From: an uncultured Clostridia bacterium
GTDB taxonomy: Bacteria > Bacillota > Clostridia > Christensenellales > UBA1242
Assembly: GCA_944377485.1 (NCBI GenBank)
Contig: CALWFB010000004.1
Span: forward strand, 1-64,000
Direction: 5' to 3'
Length of the DNA: 64,000 nt
A program made the translations under genes and the position numbers. Below are positions 33,913 to 43,138 of the stretch, one piece after another (positions within the stretch are counted from its first letter, which is position 1; every line of letters starts with the position of its first letter). The notes below the pieces were generated by a model. It saw nothing but the letters and a program-made list of their open reading frames with translations, made no database searches and was not told the origin of the DNA.

Positions 33913-35115
33913 TTAACCAATAATGTCAGATACAACACCTGAACCTACTGTTCTACCACCTTCACGGATAGCGAATCTCATACCCTTTTCAATAGCGATT
34001 GGGTGGATAAGTTCGATTTCCATAGAAACGTTATCACCAGGCATAACCATTTCAACTCCATCAGGAAGTTTGATTGAACCAGTAATATCAGTAGTACGAA
34101 CATAGAATTGTGGACGATATCCATTGAAGAATGCAGTGTGACGACCACCCTCTTCTTTCTTCAAAACGTAAACTTCTGCTTTGAATTTAGTATGAGGAGT
34201 GATTGTACCAGGTTTAGCAAGAACCTGACCACGTTCAATTTCAGTTCTCTGAATACCACGAAGCAATAATCCAGCATTATCTCCTGAACGAGCTTCATCA
34301 AGTGATTTTCTGAACATTTCAATACCAGTGATAACAACCTTACGAGTAGGTTTGATACCAACTAATTCAACTTCTTCATTAAGTTTTACAACACCACGTT
34401 CAACTCTACCAGTTGCAACAGTACCACGACCAGTGATTGAGAATACGTCTTCTACTGGCATCAAGAAAGGTTTATCAGTATCACGAACTGGGTCTGGAAT
34501 ATAACTATCAACAGCATCCATCAAGTCCATAATGCATTGACATTCAGGAGCATCTGCATTACCAGCAGAAGCTGCTTCCAAAGCCTTTAATGCACTACCC
34601 TTGATAATAGGAGTTTTGTCGCCAGGGAATCCATAAGATGTTAACAAATCACGGATTTCCATTTCAACCAAGTCTAAGATTTCAGGGTCATCAACTTGGT
34701 CAGTCTTGTTCATGAATACTACAATGTATGGAACACCTACTTGACGAGCAAGCAAGATGTGTTCTTTTGTCTGAGGCATTGGACCATCAGTTGCAGCAAC
34801 AACAAGAATAGCTCCGTCCATTTGAGCAGCACCAGTAATCATGTTTTTAACATAGTCTGCGTGTCCTGGACAGTCTACGTGTGCGTAGTGACGTTTTGCA
34901 GTTTCATACTCAACGTGTGAAGTATTAATTGTAATACCACGAGCTTTTTCTTCTGGGGTATTATCGATTTGGTCATAAGTTTTCTTTTCAGAAAGACCTT
35001 TCGCAGCCAAAACCATAGTAATAGCAGCGGTCAATGTAGTTTTACCGTGGTCAACGTGACCAATTGTACCGATATTAACGTGTGGTTTGGTTCTATCAAA
35101 TTTAGCTTTTGCCAT
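33913..35115 (-). CDS. tuf: Elongation factor Tu
   Basis: The GTPase that brings aminoacyl-tRNA to the ribosome. 400 residues with [14 protein letters not shown] (P-loop), [13 protein letters not shown] (switch I), DCPGHADY (switch II), NKTDQVDD and GSALKALE, then domains II and III ending [16 protein letters not shown] precedes the ATG. It is the last gene of the str group but also has its own promoter. Codon use is strongly biased, as expected for a highly expressed gene. Confidence 0.98.
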   Translation of the reverse strand: MAKAKFDRTKPHVNIGTIGHVDHGKTTLTAAITMVLAAKGLSEKKTYDQIDNTPEEKARGITINTSHVEYETAKRHYAHVDCPGHADYVKNMITGAAQMDGAILVVAATDGPMPQTKEHILLARQVGVPYIVVFMNKTDQVDDPEILDLVEMEIRDLLTSYGFPGDKTPIIKGSALKALEAASAGNADAPECQCIMDLMDAVDSYIPDPVRDTDKPFLMPVEDVFSITGRGTVATGRVERGVVKLNEEVELVGIKPTRKVVITGIEMFRKSLDEARSGDNAGLLLRGIQRTEIERGQVLAKPGTITPHTKFKAEVYVLKKEEGGRHTAFFNGYRPQFYVRTTDITGSIKLPDGVEMVMPGDNVSMEIELIHPIAIEKGMRFAIREGGRTVGSGVVSDIIG

Positions 35116-35149
35116 AATTTAATTCTCCTTTAATAATTTATACTCTAAT

Positions 35150-35183
35150 ATTTTACTTTAATTGCTTGATTAAAGTCAAGCAA
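35150..35183 (-). promoter_or_regulatory. Internal promoter of tuf overlapping a hairpin
   Basis: TTGACT (35179-35174), 18 bp, TAAAAT (35155-35150). An 8-bp hairpin TTGCTTGA/TCAAGCAA (35162-35183) covers the -35 region. Confidence 0.5.
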
Positions 35184-35206
35184 ATAATACACATTTTTTA
35201 ATAAAT

Positions 35207-37288
35207 TTATTCAGTTAATTTTTTTCTATCACCAATAATTTTGTCTGAAACATTCTTTGGACATTCAGCATAATGACTAAATACCATAGTATATGTTCCA
35301 CGACCTTGTGTAGAACCACGAAGGTCAGTAGAATAACCAAACATCTCAGATAATGGAACTTCTGCATGAATTACTTGTGAACCGAATTTTGCCTCTGTTC
35401 CTGACAATATTCCACGACGAGAAGTAATTCCTCCCATTACAGTACCAAGATATTCATCTGGAACATTAACTTCCACTTTCATAATAGGTTCAAGCAATAC
35501 TGGGTCTGCTTTTTTCATAGCTTCTTTGAATGCCATAGAACCAGCAATCTTAAACGCCATTTCAGATGAGTCCACATCATGATATGAACCATCAAATACA
35601 GTCACTTTAAAGTCAATTGTTTCATATCCTGCAAGCACACCTGACTTTTTAGCTTCTTGTATACCTGCATCAATTGGTGGAATAAATTCCTTAGGAATAG
35701 CACCACCGACAATGGCGCTCTCAAAGACATATCCTTTATCTCTTTCAAGTGGTTCCATCTTGATTTTACAATGACCATATTGTCCACGACCACCTGATTG
35801 TTTGATATATTTACCTTCTGCTTCAACTGCACGGCGAATTGTTTCTTTGTATGCAACTTGTGGTTTACCAACATTTACTTCAACACCAAATTCTCGCTTC
35901 ATTCTGTCAACCAAAATGTCAAGGTGCAATTCTCCCATACCAGCGATAATTGTCTGTCCTGTTTGGTCATTGGTGTATGATTTAAATGTAGGGTCTTCTT
36001 CCATAAGTTTAGCAATTGCAATACCCAATTTTTCTTGTGCTTGTTTGTCTTTTGGCTCAATAGCCTCTTCGATAACTGGTTTCATGAATTCCATCTCTTC
36101 AAGTTTGATTGGGTGATTTTCGTCACACAATGTGTCACCAGTACCTGTATTTTTAAGTCCTACAACCGCACAGATATCTCCTGCTAATACTTCTGGAATA
36201 TCCGTTCTATTATTTGCATGCATGTGTAGTAATCTACCAATTCTCTCTTTCTTATCCTTAGTAGAATTTAATACATAACTACCAGATTCTAATTTTCCGC
36301 TGTATACACGAATGAATGTGATACGACCAACGTATGGGTCAGTAGCAATCTTAAATGCAAGTGCAGCAAATGGTTCGCTATCGCTATTGTTTCTTTCAAC
36401 TTCTGTTCCATCTGGAAGTGTACCTTTAATAGCTGGAACATCAATAGGACTTGGCATATAATCAACAACTGCATCAAGCAATTCTTGTATACCTTTATTC
36501 TTTGCAGCAGTTCCACAAAGTACTGGGAATATTTTAAGAGTACATGTAGCTTTTCTTAGACCCTTTTTCAATTCATCGTTTGAAATTTCTTCTCCTGAGA
36601 AGAATTTGTCTAGTAAGACATCATCTGTCTCAGCGATTGCTTCTATCATTTTTTGTCTATATTCTTGTGCCTGAGCTAGCATATCAGTTGGAATTTCTTC
36701 TTCACGATAATCTTTTCCAAGGTCATCATAGAATACATATGCTTTCATCTTGATTAAGTCAACTATACCTTTGAAAGTCTCTGCCTCACCAATAGGAAGT
36801 TGAATAGGAACAGCATTTGCACCCAACACTTCACGAATGCTCTTAACAGCTTTTAAGAAATTAGCATCATTGATGTCCATTTTGTTTATAAAACATATAC
36901 GAGGAACATTGAATTTTGATGCTTGACGCCAAACGTTTTCACTCTGAGCTTGAACACCAGCACGTGCACTAAATAGAGCAACAGCACCGTCCAAAACTTT
37001 CAATGAACGTTCAACTTCAACTGTAAAGTCAACGTGTCCTGGGGTATCGATAATATTGATTGTACAATCTTGCCATTGACAAGTAGTACAAGCAGAAGTA
37101 ATAGTAATACCACGTTCTTGCTCTTGTGCCATCCAGTCCATGGTTGCCTGACCGTCATGCACTTCACCAAGTTTATGATTGATACCTGTATAGAAAAGTA
37201 TACGTTCAGTTGTAGTTGTTTTACCAGTATCAATGTGTGCCATGATACCAATATTTCTAATTTTTTCTAATGGAACTTGTCTTGCCAT
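35207..37288 (-). CDS. fusA: Elongation factor G
   Basis: The translocation GTPase. 693 residues with [19 protein letters not shown] (P-loop), [12 protein letters not shown] (switch I), DTPGHVDF and NKMDIND motifs, followed by domains II-V including [11 protein letters not shown]. Length and order are canonical. It starts with an unbroken GGGGG-containing site and lies 18 nt after rpsG. Confidence 0.98.
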   Translation of the reverse strand: MARQVPLEKIRNIGIMAHIDTGKTTTTERILFYTGINHKLGEVHDGQATMDWMAQEQERGITITSACTTCQWQDCTINIIDTPGHVDFTVEVERSLKVLDGAVALFSARAGVQAQSENVWRQASKFNVPRICFINKMDINDANFLKAVKSIREVLGANAVPIQLPIGEAETFKGIVDLIKMKAYVFYDDLGKDYREEEIPTDMLAQAQEYRQKMIEAIAETDDVLLDKFFSGEEISNDELKKGLRKATCTLKIFPVLCGTAAKNKGIQELLDAVVDYMPSPIDVPAIKGTLPDGTEVERNNSDSEPFAALAFKIATDPYVGRITFIRVYSGKLESGSYVLNSTKDKKERIGRLLHMHANNRTDIPEVLAGDICAVVGLKNTGTGDTLCDENHPIKLEEMEFMKPVIEEAIEPKDKQAQEKLGIAIAKLMEEDPTFKSYTNDQTGQTIIAGMGELHLDILVDRMKREFGVEVNVGKPQVAYKETIRRAVEAEGKYIKQSGGRGQYGHCKIKMEPLERDKGYVFESAIVGGAIPKEFIPPIDAGIQEAKKSGVLAGYETIDFKVTVFDGSYHDVDSSEMAFKIAGSMAFKEAMKKADPVLLEPIMKVEVNVPDEYLGTVMGGITSRRGILSGTEAKFGSQVIHAEVPLSEMFGYSTDLRGSTQGRGTYTMVFSHYAECPKNVSDKIIGDRKKLTE

Positions 37289-37306
37289 ATAATTTCCCCC
37301 TAATAA

Positions 37307-37777
37307 TTACCAGCGATAGTGTGCGAATGCCTTGTTTGCTTCCGCTTGTCTATGCATATCATCTCTCTTCTTAATTGCTCCACCAGCTTGGTTGTAAGCA
37401 TCAGCGATTTCAGCAGCTAATTTTGCGTCCATTCCACGTTCATTACGTTTTCTAGCGCACATAACTAACCAACGGATAGCAAGGGTTTGCTGTCTGTCTG
37501 CACTTACTTCAAGTGGAACTTGATAGTTAGCTCCACCAACACGTCTAGCTTTGGTTTCCAATTTTGGTTTAATATTTTCAATAGCTGTGGTTAGTACTTG
37601 CAAAGCATCTTCATTGATTTTTTCGCTTGCAGTTTTCATAGCACTATATACAATTGATTGAGCAATGCTCTTCTTTCCATCATACATTACTTGATTTACA
37701 ATCTTAGATACTAATGTAGAATTGTACATAGGGTCTGGTAATACTTCTCTTTTCACAGCCGCATTTCTTCTTGACAT
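37307..37777 (-). CDS. rpsG: 30S ribosomal protein S7
   Basis: Nucleates 3' domain folding of 16S rRNA. 156 residues, the normal length, with MSRRNAAVKREVLPDP and RWLVMCARKRNERGM. AAGGAG precedes it. The 207-bp gap before it (37778-37984) is AT-rich, wider than usual between rpsL and rpsG; I see no gene in it and only weak promoter-like boxes. Confidence 0.97.
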   Translation of the reverse strand: MSRRNAAVKREVLPDPMYNSTLVSKIVNQVMYDGKKSIAQSIVYSAMKTASEKINEDALQVLTTAIENIKPKLETKARRVGGANYQVPLEVSADRQQTLAIRWLVMCARKRNERGMDAKLAAEIADAYNQAGGAIKKRDDMHRQAEANKAFAHYRW

Positions 37778-37984
37778 ATATATCTCCTTTATAAATTTTT
37801 ACCAAATATGATAAATTAATAATTAATATAATTTCTTAATATTCTAAAAAAAATAGCAATTTCATAATCAATATAATTTAATCTAACTATATTCAATTTT
37901 TAGTACTTTACATTTATATAATTATGAATAAAACAAAATAAAATTTAATCTGTCATCATCTTTTACTTAAATCTTAATTGTCGT

Positions 37985-38356
37985 CTATTTAGGACGTTTA
38001 GCGCCATATTTACTTCTGCCTTGTTTACGTTTTTGAACAGCAGCAGTATCTAGTGCGCCACGAACCACATGATATCTAACACCTGGTAGGTCAGGAACAC
38101 GTCCGCCACGAACAAGCACAACATTGTGTTCTTGAAGATTGTGACCTTCACCTGGAATATAACAAGTGGTTTCTTTGCCATTAGATAAACGTACTCTACA
38201 AATTTTACGTAAAGCAGAGTTAGGTTTTTTAGGTGTAGTAGTTGTGACAGTCAAACAAACACCACGTTTTTGTGGGCATTCATCTAAAAGAATAGATTGA
38301 CTTTTCGCAACCTGTTTTACTCTACCTTTTCTAACTAATTGATTAACTGTAGGCAT
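37985..38356 (-). CDS. rpsL: 30S ribosomal protein S12
   Basis: Decoding-centre protein. 123 residues with the conserved [13 protein letters not shown] loop containing Lys42- and Lys87-equivalent positions (streptomycin-related), and [12 protein letters not shown]. Lys is present at the PKKPNS site, so no sign of streptomycin resistance there. AGGAGG precedes the ATG. It is the first gene of the str group. Confidence 0.97.
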   Translation of the reverse strand: MPTVNQLVRKGRVKQVAKSQSILLDECPQKRGVCLTVTTTTPKKPNSALRKICRVRLSNGKETTCYIPGEGHNLQEHNVVLVRGGRVPDLPGVRYHVVRGALDTAAVQKRKQGRSKYGAKRPK

Positions 38357-38466
38357 TATACCCTCCTTAAAAAATTTTGCAACCTCTTTTGGCTAACGCC
38401 AGTATAGACAAAGCAGCAATAAGTCTATAACAAATTAATTATATAAAATAGTGAACAAATTGTCAA
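38357..38466 (-). promoter_or_regulatory. Promoter and leader of the str group
   Basis: Consensus TTGACA (38466-38461), 17 bp, TATAAT. The leader of about 75 nt contains TATAGAC/GTCTATA and TGGC/GCCA hairpins just before rpsL, possibly for autoregulation by a ribosomal protein. Confidence 0.7.
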
Positions 38467-38590
38467 TAGTTTTATGAATTAAATATCCACAATTTGCACA
38501 AATTTATAAACAAAAATACACATTTAAAAGTATTGAAGTTATTTATGATAATAATTAAAAATATAAACTAAATTAATTTGTATTTTATAA

Positions 38591-38914
38591 TTATTTCATA
38601 TTTTTTATTAACGTTTTAATACTTTGTTTACTTTCATTAGATAAATTTTGGTATAAATCAATAATTTCTTTTATTTCAGAATAATCAGAAAGATTTCTAA
38701 AAAAGAATTCTTCTGGTGTTGAACCACAAATTTCAATAGCATTTAATAAGACTTCACTCGGCATTTCAAAATCACCATTATCAAACTTGGCGATATAAGC
38801 AATTGATTTATCTAGCAATGCTGATAATTCTCTTGCCGACATTTTTGCTCTATTCCTTATATATCCTAATCTATTTATCAAAAATTTTCTTTTTTCATTG
38901 ATATCTTTTCTCAT
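38591..38914 (-). CDS. XRE-family helix-turn-helix regulator
   Basis: 107 residues. A Cro/C1-type domain at about 14-68 (NRAKMSARELSALLDKSIAYIAKFDNG, then MPSEVLLNAIEICG) is followed by a helical tail (LSDYSEIKEIIDLYQNLSNESK). GAGGTG precedes the ATG. It is divergent from the SLOG gene, and an 11-bp inverted repeat in the shared gap is a likely operator, so it probably controls itself and its neighbour. Confidence 0.85.
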   Translation of the reverse strand: MRKDINEKRKFLINRLGYIRNRAKMSARELSALLDKSIAYIAKFDNGDFEMPSEVLLNAIEICGSTPEEFFFRNLSDYSEIKEIIDLYQNLSNESKQSIKTLIKNMK

Positions 38915-38971
38915 ATTAGCACCTCATAAATAAAGTGTAATTTAAACGAAAAGACTATCCGATAACTCACA

Positions 38972-39038
38972 TTGGTAAAAATATATTGAAATTCAATTTT
39001 TTTGTGTTATAATAATAATTGTAATTAATTTTTACCAA
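38972..39038. promoter_or_regulatory. Operator pair and promoter in front of the SLOG gene
   Basis: TTGGTAAAAAT (38972-38982) and its exact inverse ATTTTTACCAA (39028-39038) bracket a promoter TTGAAA, 16 bp, TATAAT (38986-39013). The half-sites sit upstream of -35 and just after the start point, an arrangement suited to repression by looping or by two dimers. Confidence 0.65.
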
Positions 39039-39058
39039 AGAGATTATATAGGAGAGTT

Positions 39059-39595
39059 ATGTTAAATAAAAGTTGTTCATTTATTGGTCATAGAACAATA
39101 CAACACACAAAAGAATTAGAAATAAAAATTAACAATTTAATTGAATGTTTAATAATTAAATTTGGTGTGTCAAATTTTTTATTCGGAAGCCGCAGCGAAT
39201 TTAATACACTTTGTTATTCTATTGTGAGTAAATTAAAAGAAAAATATACTAATATTAAAAGGATATCATATACATGCAAAAGTGAAATATGTATTTACGA
39301 AAAAGAACGAGATTATTGGGAAAATGTTTTATTTAGAATTTCTAACAAAAAAATAAGTTTATTTGGCATGGAAGAAGAGGTCGAACACAAAACAAAATAC
39401 ACTGCTGGTAAAGCAAGTTATATTGAAAGAAATTTTGCAATGATTGACGATAGTGATTACTGCATTTTTTATTATGATAACAACTATAAACCTAACGTGA
39501 ATTCAAAAAAGAAATTCTGTTCTTCTAATAGTGGTACAAAAATTGCTTATGAATATGCAAAAAGAAAAAAGAAAATTATTTATAACATATTTTAA
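39059..39595 (+). CDS. SLOG-domain protein (YpsA/DUF1273-like)
   Basis: 178 residues. It opens with CSFIGHR, the nucleotide-binding start of the SLOG Rossmann-like fold, followed by FLFGSRSEFNTL and, near the end, the RNFAMIDDSDYCIFYYD block and the SGTKIAYEYAKRKKK motif that closes the ligand site. SLOG proteins bind nucleotide-derived ligands, and several act in prokaryotic conflict systems. No effector domain is fused. It is divergent from an XRE regulator with a shared operator. Confidence 0.8.
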   Translation: MLNKSCSFIGHRTIQHTKELEIKINNLIECLIIKFGVSNFLFGSRSEFNTLCYSIVSKLKEKYTNIKRISYTCKSEICIYEKERDYWENVLFRISNKKISLFGMEEEVEHKTKYTAGKASYIERNFAMIDDSDYCIFYYDNNYKPNVNSKKKFCSSNSGTKIAYEYAKRKKKIIYNIF

Positions 39596-39602
39596 TAAAA
39601 AG

Positions 39603-39629
39603 AAAAAGCCAAAAATTGCTGGCTTTTTA
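39603..39629 (+). terminator. Intrinsic terminator after the SLOG gene
   Basis: AAAAAGCCA/TGGCTTTTT stem and T-run. Confidence 0.85.
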
Positions 39630-39653
39630 TAAAATTTTATTTATAAATATTTA

Positions 39654-40181
39654 TTATATATTATTCCCTATATTTGAAGTATGAAATAACCAATCACTAA
39701 TTTCTTCATTTATTTCCAATTGTTTAAGTGCTCGTTCTCTCATTTTTGAAAATTTAATTGGATAATATTGTATTGCTCTATTCAATTCCTCAATGACAAC
39801 CGCATGTAAAAATCTTGTATCACTGAAATAATCTTTATCCAAATCTTGATAAGGAAATTCTCTTTTAAAATAGGAATAAAAATCACGTCCTGATTGAGTA
39901 GGTTCTATTTTAATTCTTCCTATCAAATCAAGATAAAAATATGGTTCATTTTCATTTTTTTGTACCCTGAAATGACCATCTTGAAAACTATCTATATTAT
40001 AAAATGAATCTTTTTCATTATTGTACTTATCCAATATTGTCCATTTTGAATTTTCTTTCTTTTGAACTGCTACAAAATATTCATTTAAAGGTTTTATATT
40101 ATAAAGTTGTTCTCTTTTTTCTCCATTTGGAAATTTTAACGTCATATTACCTATGTATCCTGAAACATATATTTTATCCAT
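39654..40181 (-). CDS. Hypothetical protein, 175 aa, paralogue of the next gene upstream
   Basis: It shares order and spacing with the protein at 40236-40796: a beta-rich N-terminus with W(T/K)I(L/A)DK-N/G and FRVQKNENEPY..DLIGRI segments similar to WG/KWG repeats, a central SGRDFYSYF, then DTRFLHAVVIEELNRAIQYYP and a helical end. Function unknown; WG-type repeats usually form beta-propeller or solenoid surfaces. AAGGAG precedes the ATG. No signal peptide. Confidence 0.6.
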   Translation of the reverse strand: MDKIYVSGYIGNMTLKFPNGEKREQLYNIKPLNEYFVAVQKKENSKWTILDKYNNEKDSFYNIDSFQDGHFRVQKNENEPYFYLDLIGRIKIEPTQSGRDFYSYFKREFPYQDLDKDYFSDTRFLHAVVIEELNRAIQYYPIKFSKMRERALKQLEINEEISDWLFHTSNIGNNI

Positions 40182-40235
40182 CGTATTTTCTCCTTAATGT
40201 TTAAATTTTATCATGCAAAATATCCATTGTCAATA

Positions 40236-40796
40236 CTAATTTATATTTCCTGTCAGTTGCACTGTACTGAAATGGCTATTGACCATATCTTGAAGTTTTT
40301 TTGTGATTTGTTGTCTAAGCACATATTGTTTGATTGACGTATTATATTCTGCTGGATATTCTGCTACAACTCTTTTCACGTATTCCTGCACAACCGCAAG
40401 CAAAAATCCGACATCTGTTAACCAATATGTCTTCAAATCATTGAAATCTTTTTCACCATTAATGAATTGAAAAAATGCTTTGCCAGATTCTGTCTTGTTG
40501 TCTGTTGTCCTGCCAATTAAATCACGATATTTATTAGATAAATTATCTTTATCCCTAACGACAAAAAAACCATCTTCAAATTTTAAAATTTCACTAAATG
40601 TTTCGCTGAAATTTCCGAATTTATCTGCAATTTTCCATAAATCATTTTTTGTACTTTGAATTGCTAAAAAATCATGATATACTTTAATATCTTTTACATT
40701 TATTTTTTTACCTGTCACAAAAGTTATCTCGTAATTGCCGGTTTCTCCAACAATCATAGGCTTTTGATTTTCTTCAAAATTTTCATTGTTATACAT
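40236..40796 (-). CDS. Hypothetical protein, 186 aa, WG-repeat-like paralogue
   Basis: It is homologous to the downstream gene: KNDLWKIADKFGN, FFVVRDKDNLSNKYRDLIGR, SGKAFFQF, then TDVGFLLAVVQEYVKRVVAEYP. It adds a 15-residue polar N-terminus. GGAGG precedes the ATG. The pair probably arose by tandem duplication and then diverged (about 30% identity by eye). They may form a two-subunit complex, which is inference. Confidence 0.6.
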   Translation of the reverse strand: MYNNENFEENQKPMIVGETGNYEITFVTGKKINVKDIKVYHDFLAIQSTKNDLWKIADKFGNFSETFSEILKFEDGFFVVRDKDNLSNKYRDLIGRTTDNKTESGKAFFQFINGEKDFNDLKTYWLTDVGFLLAVVQEYVKRVVAEYPAEYNTSIKQYVLRQQITKKLQDMVNSHFSTVQLTGNIN

Positions 40797-40940
40797 AATT
40801 CCTCCATAAGACGTGGTCAGATAATACCACGTTAATATATGCTTGTCAATATTAAAATATATATATTTTTGTCGAATTCTATTGAAAAATATAAAAAATT
40901 CTGTTATAATATAATAAATAATAAATTTAAGGAGTGAGTT

Positions 40941-41153
40941 ATGAACGAAGATAAGGAAAAGAAAGCAATTTATCGAGTTCTATACAACAAGGAAGAGCGC
41001 ACTTGGCAAATAAAAAAAGATGGTGCAAAGCGTGTGATTTCATCTTTCCCTACAAAAGATGAAGCCCTAAAACGAGTGAAAGAACTCAGCGAAAGCAATG
41101 ATTTGAATTACATTGTACATAAAAAAGATGGCAAATTTCAAAAGAAAAAATAA
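40941..41153 (+). CDS. DUF2188-type small protein
   Basis: 70 residues. YRVLYNKEERTWQIKKDGAKR, then SSFPTKDEALKRVKELSES and a final IVHKKDGKFQKKK match the compact beta-beta-alpha-beta pattern of DUF2188, whose function is unknown; members often occur near stress or mobile genes. AAGGAG precedes it and a strong terminator follows. Confidence 0.75.
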   Translation: MNEDKEKKAIYRVLYNKEERTWQIKKDGAKRVISSFPTKDEALKRVKELSESNDLNYIVHKKDGKFQKKK

Positions 41154-41156
41154 AAT

Positions 41157-41187
41157 AAAAAACTGCATATATTTTATGCAGTTTTTT
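41157..41187. terminator. Bidirectional intrinsic terminator
   Basis: AAAAACTGCATA/TATGCAGTTTTT stem between convergent genes. Confidence 0.9.
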
Positions 41188-41197
41188 CATACCTTAA

Positions 41198-42397
41198 TTA
41201 TAACGAATATCCAAATGTTCCTTCATTTTCACTGTAATAAAATTGTTGATTGATTGTATCATATACACATACTGTTCCATTGCTATCTACTACTGGAATT
41301 AACATTAATTCATCCTCATCATCCCAAATATGCATATAATAAAACCTTCCATCAAATGGTCTGTTATCAAAACTTGTTCCAGTATGTAAATTAAATAAAC
41401 AAATCTGTACACCAGAATATACTTGGTCCACACTCCAATCTGTGCATGTAAAGGTCTTACTTTCAGTTCCGTTTTTATAAAAGATATTATTTATAAAAGT
41501 ATCTACTTGTTCAGTATTTTCCATACTAGGCACAGTGTAAGAAGAGTGCGTTTGAGTACCCCAAATTGGCCAAATGGAAGTAGGACTAACATAAAATAAA
41601 CCAAATGCCGAATTGTTCTGTGCTCTTCTTGCACCAAACACCCAACCTTCTGTTTCTGTTGATAAATATTTTATCTCACAACATGAATTTTGATTAGCAT
41701 AATAATCCAACAGGATATATGGATTAGTACTACTTTCATCAGTTGTCAAATAGTCTAATCGTGTGTATGTTGCAACATCTGTGTCAGTATCTACTTCTTC
41801 CACTAAATAATAAACCGCAAATAAAGCATCTGTTGGATACACTCCTGTTTCATCTGCTGGCAAAGTGGACTGTATTGCAAGAGCAGTGAATGTCACTTCG
41901 ATAGAGGTTTGTTTGAAATCATTTGTAAACTCATCTCCATTTAGTGTAAATGATAAATTAACAGAATCACTCTGTCTTGCATTTAACAAACTAGCAGGTG
42001 CAGTATTATTTTCTAAATTTATATTATCTATTCTTTCACCATCCAGATTGTAATAATAAATAAACACATAACTATTGCTATTAATTTCAAATTTTAATTT
42101 CAATTTTACAATAGTATAAACCGATTCATTACCAGTATTTGATATAGACAAAGAATTGAAACTAATTGTACTTCCTGGATAAACATTATTCAAATATGTA
42201 GTGGTAAAACTTGAATCTGTCATGCTTGTTGAACCAGATGTTATGTCAACTTCTAGTGTTGCAAAAGTTGGAGTATCTTCGTATCTTGCTCGTGCAGTGA
42301 ACCAAGCATACACATTTGATGATACTAAAATCAGTAAAAAAAGAATCAAAATCAAACTAACTAATATTTTACTTATATTAGATTGTTTTTGCTTCAT
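41198..42397 (-). CDS. Secreted surface protein: SipW-type signal plus lectin-like C-terminal domain
   Basis: 399 residues. A signal peptide (MKQKQSNISKILVS then a hydrophobic core) ends in VYAWFTARARYED, the camelysin-type cleavage pattern also found in the proteins at 438 and 1278. Residues 45-200 are a beta-rich TasA-like segment. From about 225 to the end it resembles the concanavalin/LamG-like domain common in gut Bacillota surface proteins: WVFGARRAQNNSAFGLF, then DGRFYYMHIWDDEDELMLIP and CVYDTINQQFYYSENEGTFG. It may bind glycans or matrix. AGGGGA precedes the ATG. Confidence 0.75.
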   Translation of the reverse strand: MKQKQSNISKILVSLILILFLLILVSSNVYAWFTARARYEDTPTFATLEVDITSGSTSMTDSSFTTTYLNNVYPGSTISFNSLSISNTGNESVYTIVKLKLKFEINSNSYVFIYYYNLDGERIDNINLENNTAPASLLNARQSDSVNLSFTLNGDEFTNDFKQTSIEVTFTALAIQSTLPADETGVYPTDALFAVYYLVEEVDTDTDVATYTRLDYLTTDESSTNPYILLDYYANQNSCCEIKYLSTETEGWVFGARRAQNNSAFGLFYVSPTSIWPIWGTQTHSSYTVPSMENTEQVDTFINNIFYKNGTESKTFTCTDWSVDQVYSGVQICLFNLHTGTSFDNRPFDGRFYYMHIWDDEDELMLIPVVDSNGTVCVYDTINQQFYYSENEGTFGYSL

Positions 42398-42593
42398 AAT
42401 TCCCCTTTATTTAATTTTATTCTACCATAATATAAAATTAATGTCAAAAAAAACAAAATAATATTAAAAATTAACTTAATTACTATTTTTTATAATATTT
42501 ATTAAAATTTTATAAAATTTAAAATTAATTAATAAAATATATTTAAATAATAAATTAAATAAAAAATAATTTAATTTTTATATTATTTTTTAA

Positions 42594-42619
42594 ATAAAAA
42601 AAGGACTTAAGTCCTTTTT
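42594..42619 (-). terminator. Intrinsic terminator of the S10-spc-alpha operon
   Basis: AAAAAGGACTTAAGTCCTTT-type stem straddling the rplQ stop. 42398-42593 upstream of it is AT-rich with no feature seen. Confidence 0.8.
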
Positions 42620-43127
42620 ATATCAATTCAATAATTGCCATTTCAGCATTGTCACCTTTGCGAATTCCTGTTCTAATTATTCTAGTATATCCACCCTTAG
42701 TGCCTAGTTCTTTTGCTCTTTCAGCATATTTAGGTGCATATATGTTAAATATTTTTTCTAGAAGCGGATTTTTAATATTATCTATACGCAATAGATAATC
42801 AGCTTTTTTCTCGCCTGGTTTGCGTTCTTCTTTTACTGAATAAACTTTTGACATAATCTTTCTACGTGCAGCAAGTTTTTTAGGTCCATCGTTTAATACT
42901 TCACGAGTGACCTTTTCACCTTTCTTATTGACACTTGTCTTTTGAACAGTGATTACATCTTCATAAGAATTAATAGCAAGAGTTAAAAGTCTTTCAGTAT
43001 AACTTCTAAGTGATTTTGCTCTGGCAAGAGTTGTCTCAATCTTTCCTTTCCAAAGAAGGTCAGTAGCCTGATTTCTCATCATAGCTAATCTCTCTTCGGT
43101 AGGGCGTCCTAATTGTTTCACTTTCAT
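42618..43127 (-). CDS. rplQ: 50S ribosomal protein L17
   Basis: Lines the exit tunnel region. 169 residues, longer than the usual 115-125, owing to a Lys-rich insertion around residues 65-105 (TSVNKKGEKVTREVLNDGPK and after). The core MRNQATDLLWKGKIETTLARAKSLR and the end GGYTRIIRTGIRKGDNAEMAIIEL are canonical. Last gene of the operon. Confidence 0.95.
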   Translation of the reverse strand: MKVKQLGRPTEERLAMMRNQATDLLWKGKIETTLARAKSLRSYTERLLTLAINSYEDVITVQKTSVNKKGEKVTREVLNDGPKKLAARRKIMSKVYSVKEERKPGEKKADYLLRIDNIKNPLLEKIFNIYAPKYAERAKELGTKGGYTRIIRTGIRKGDNAEMAIIELI

Positions 43128-43138
43128 ACTGGCACTCC

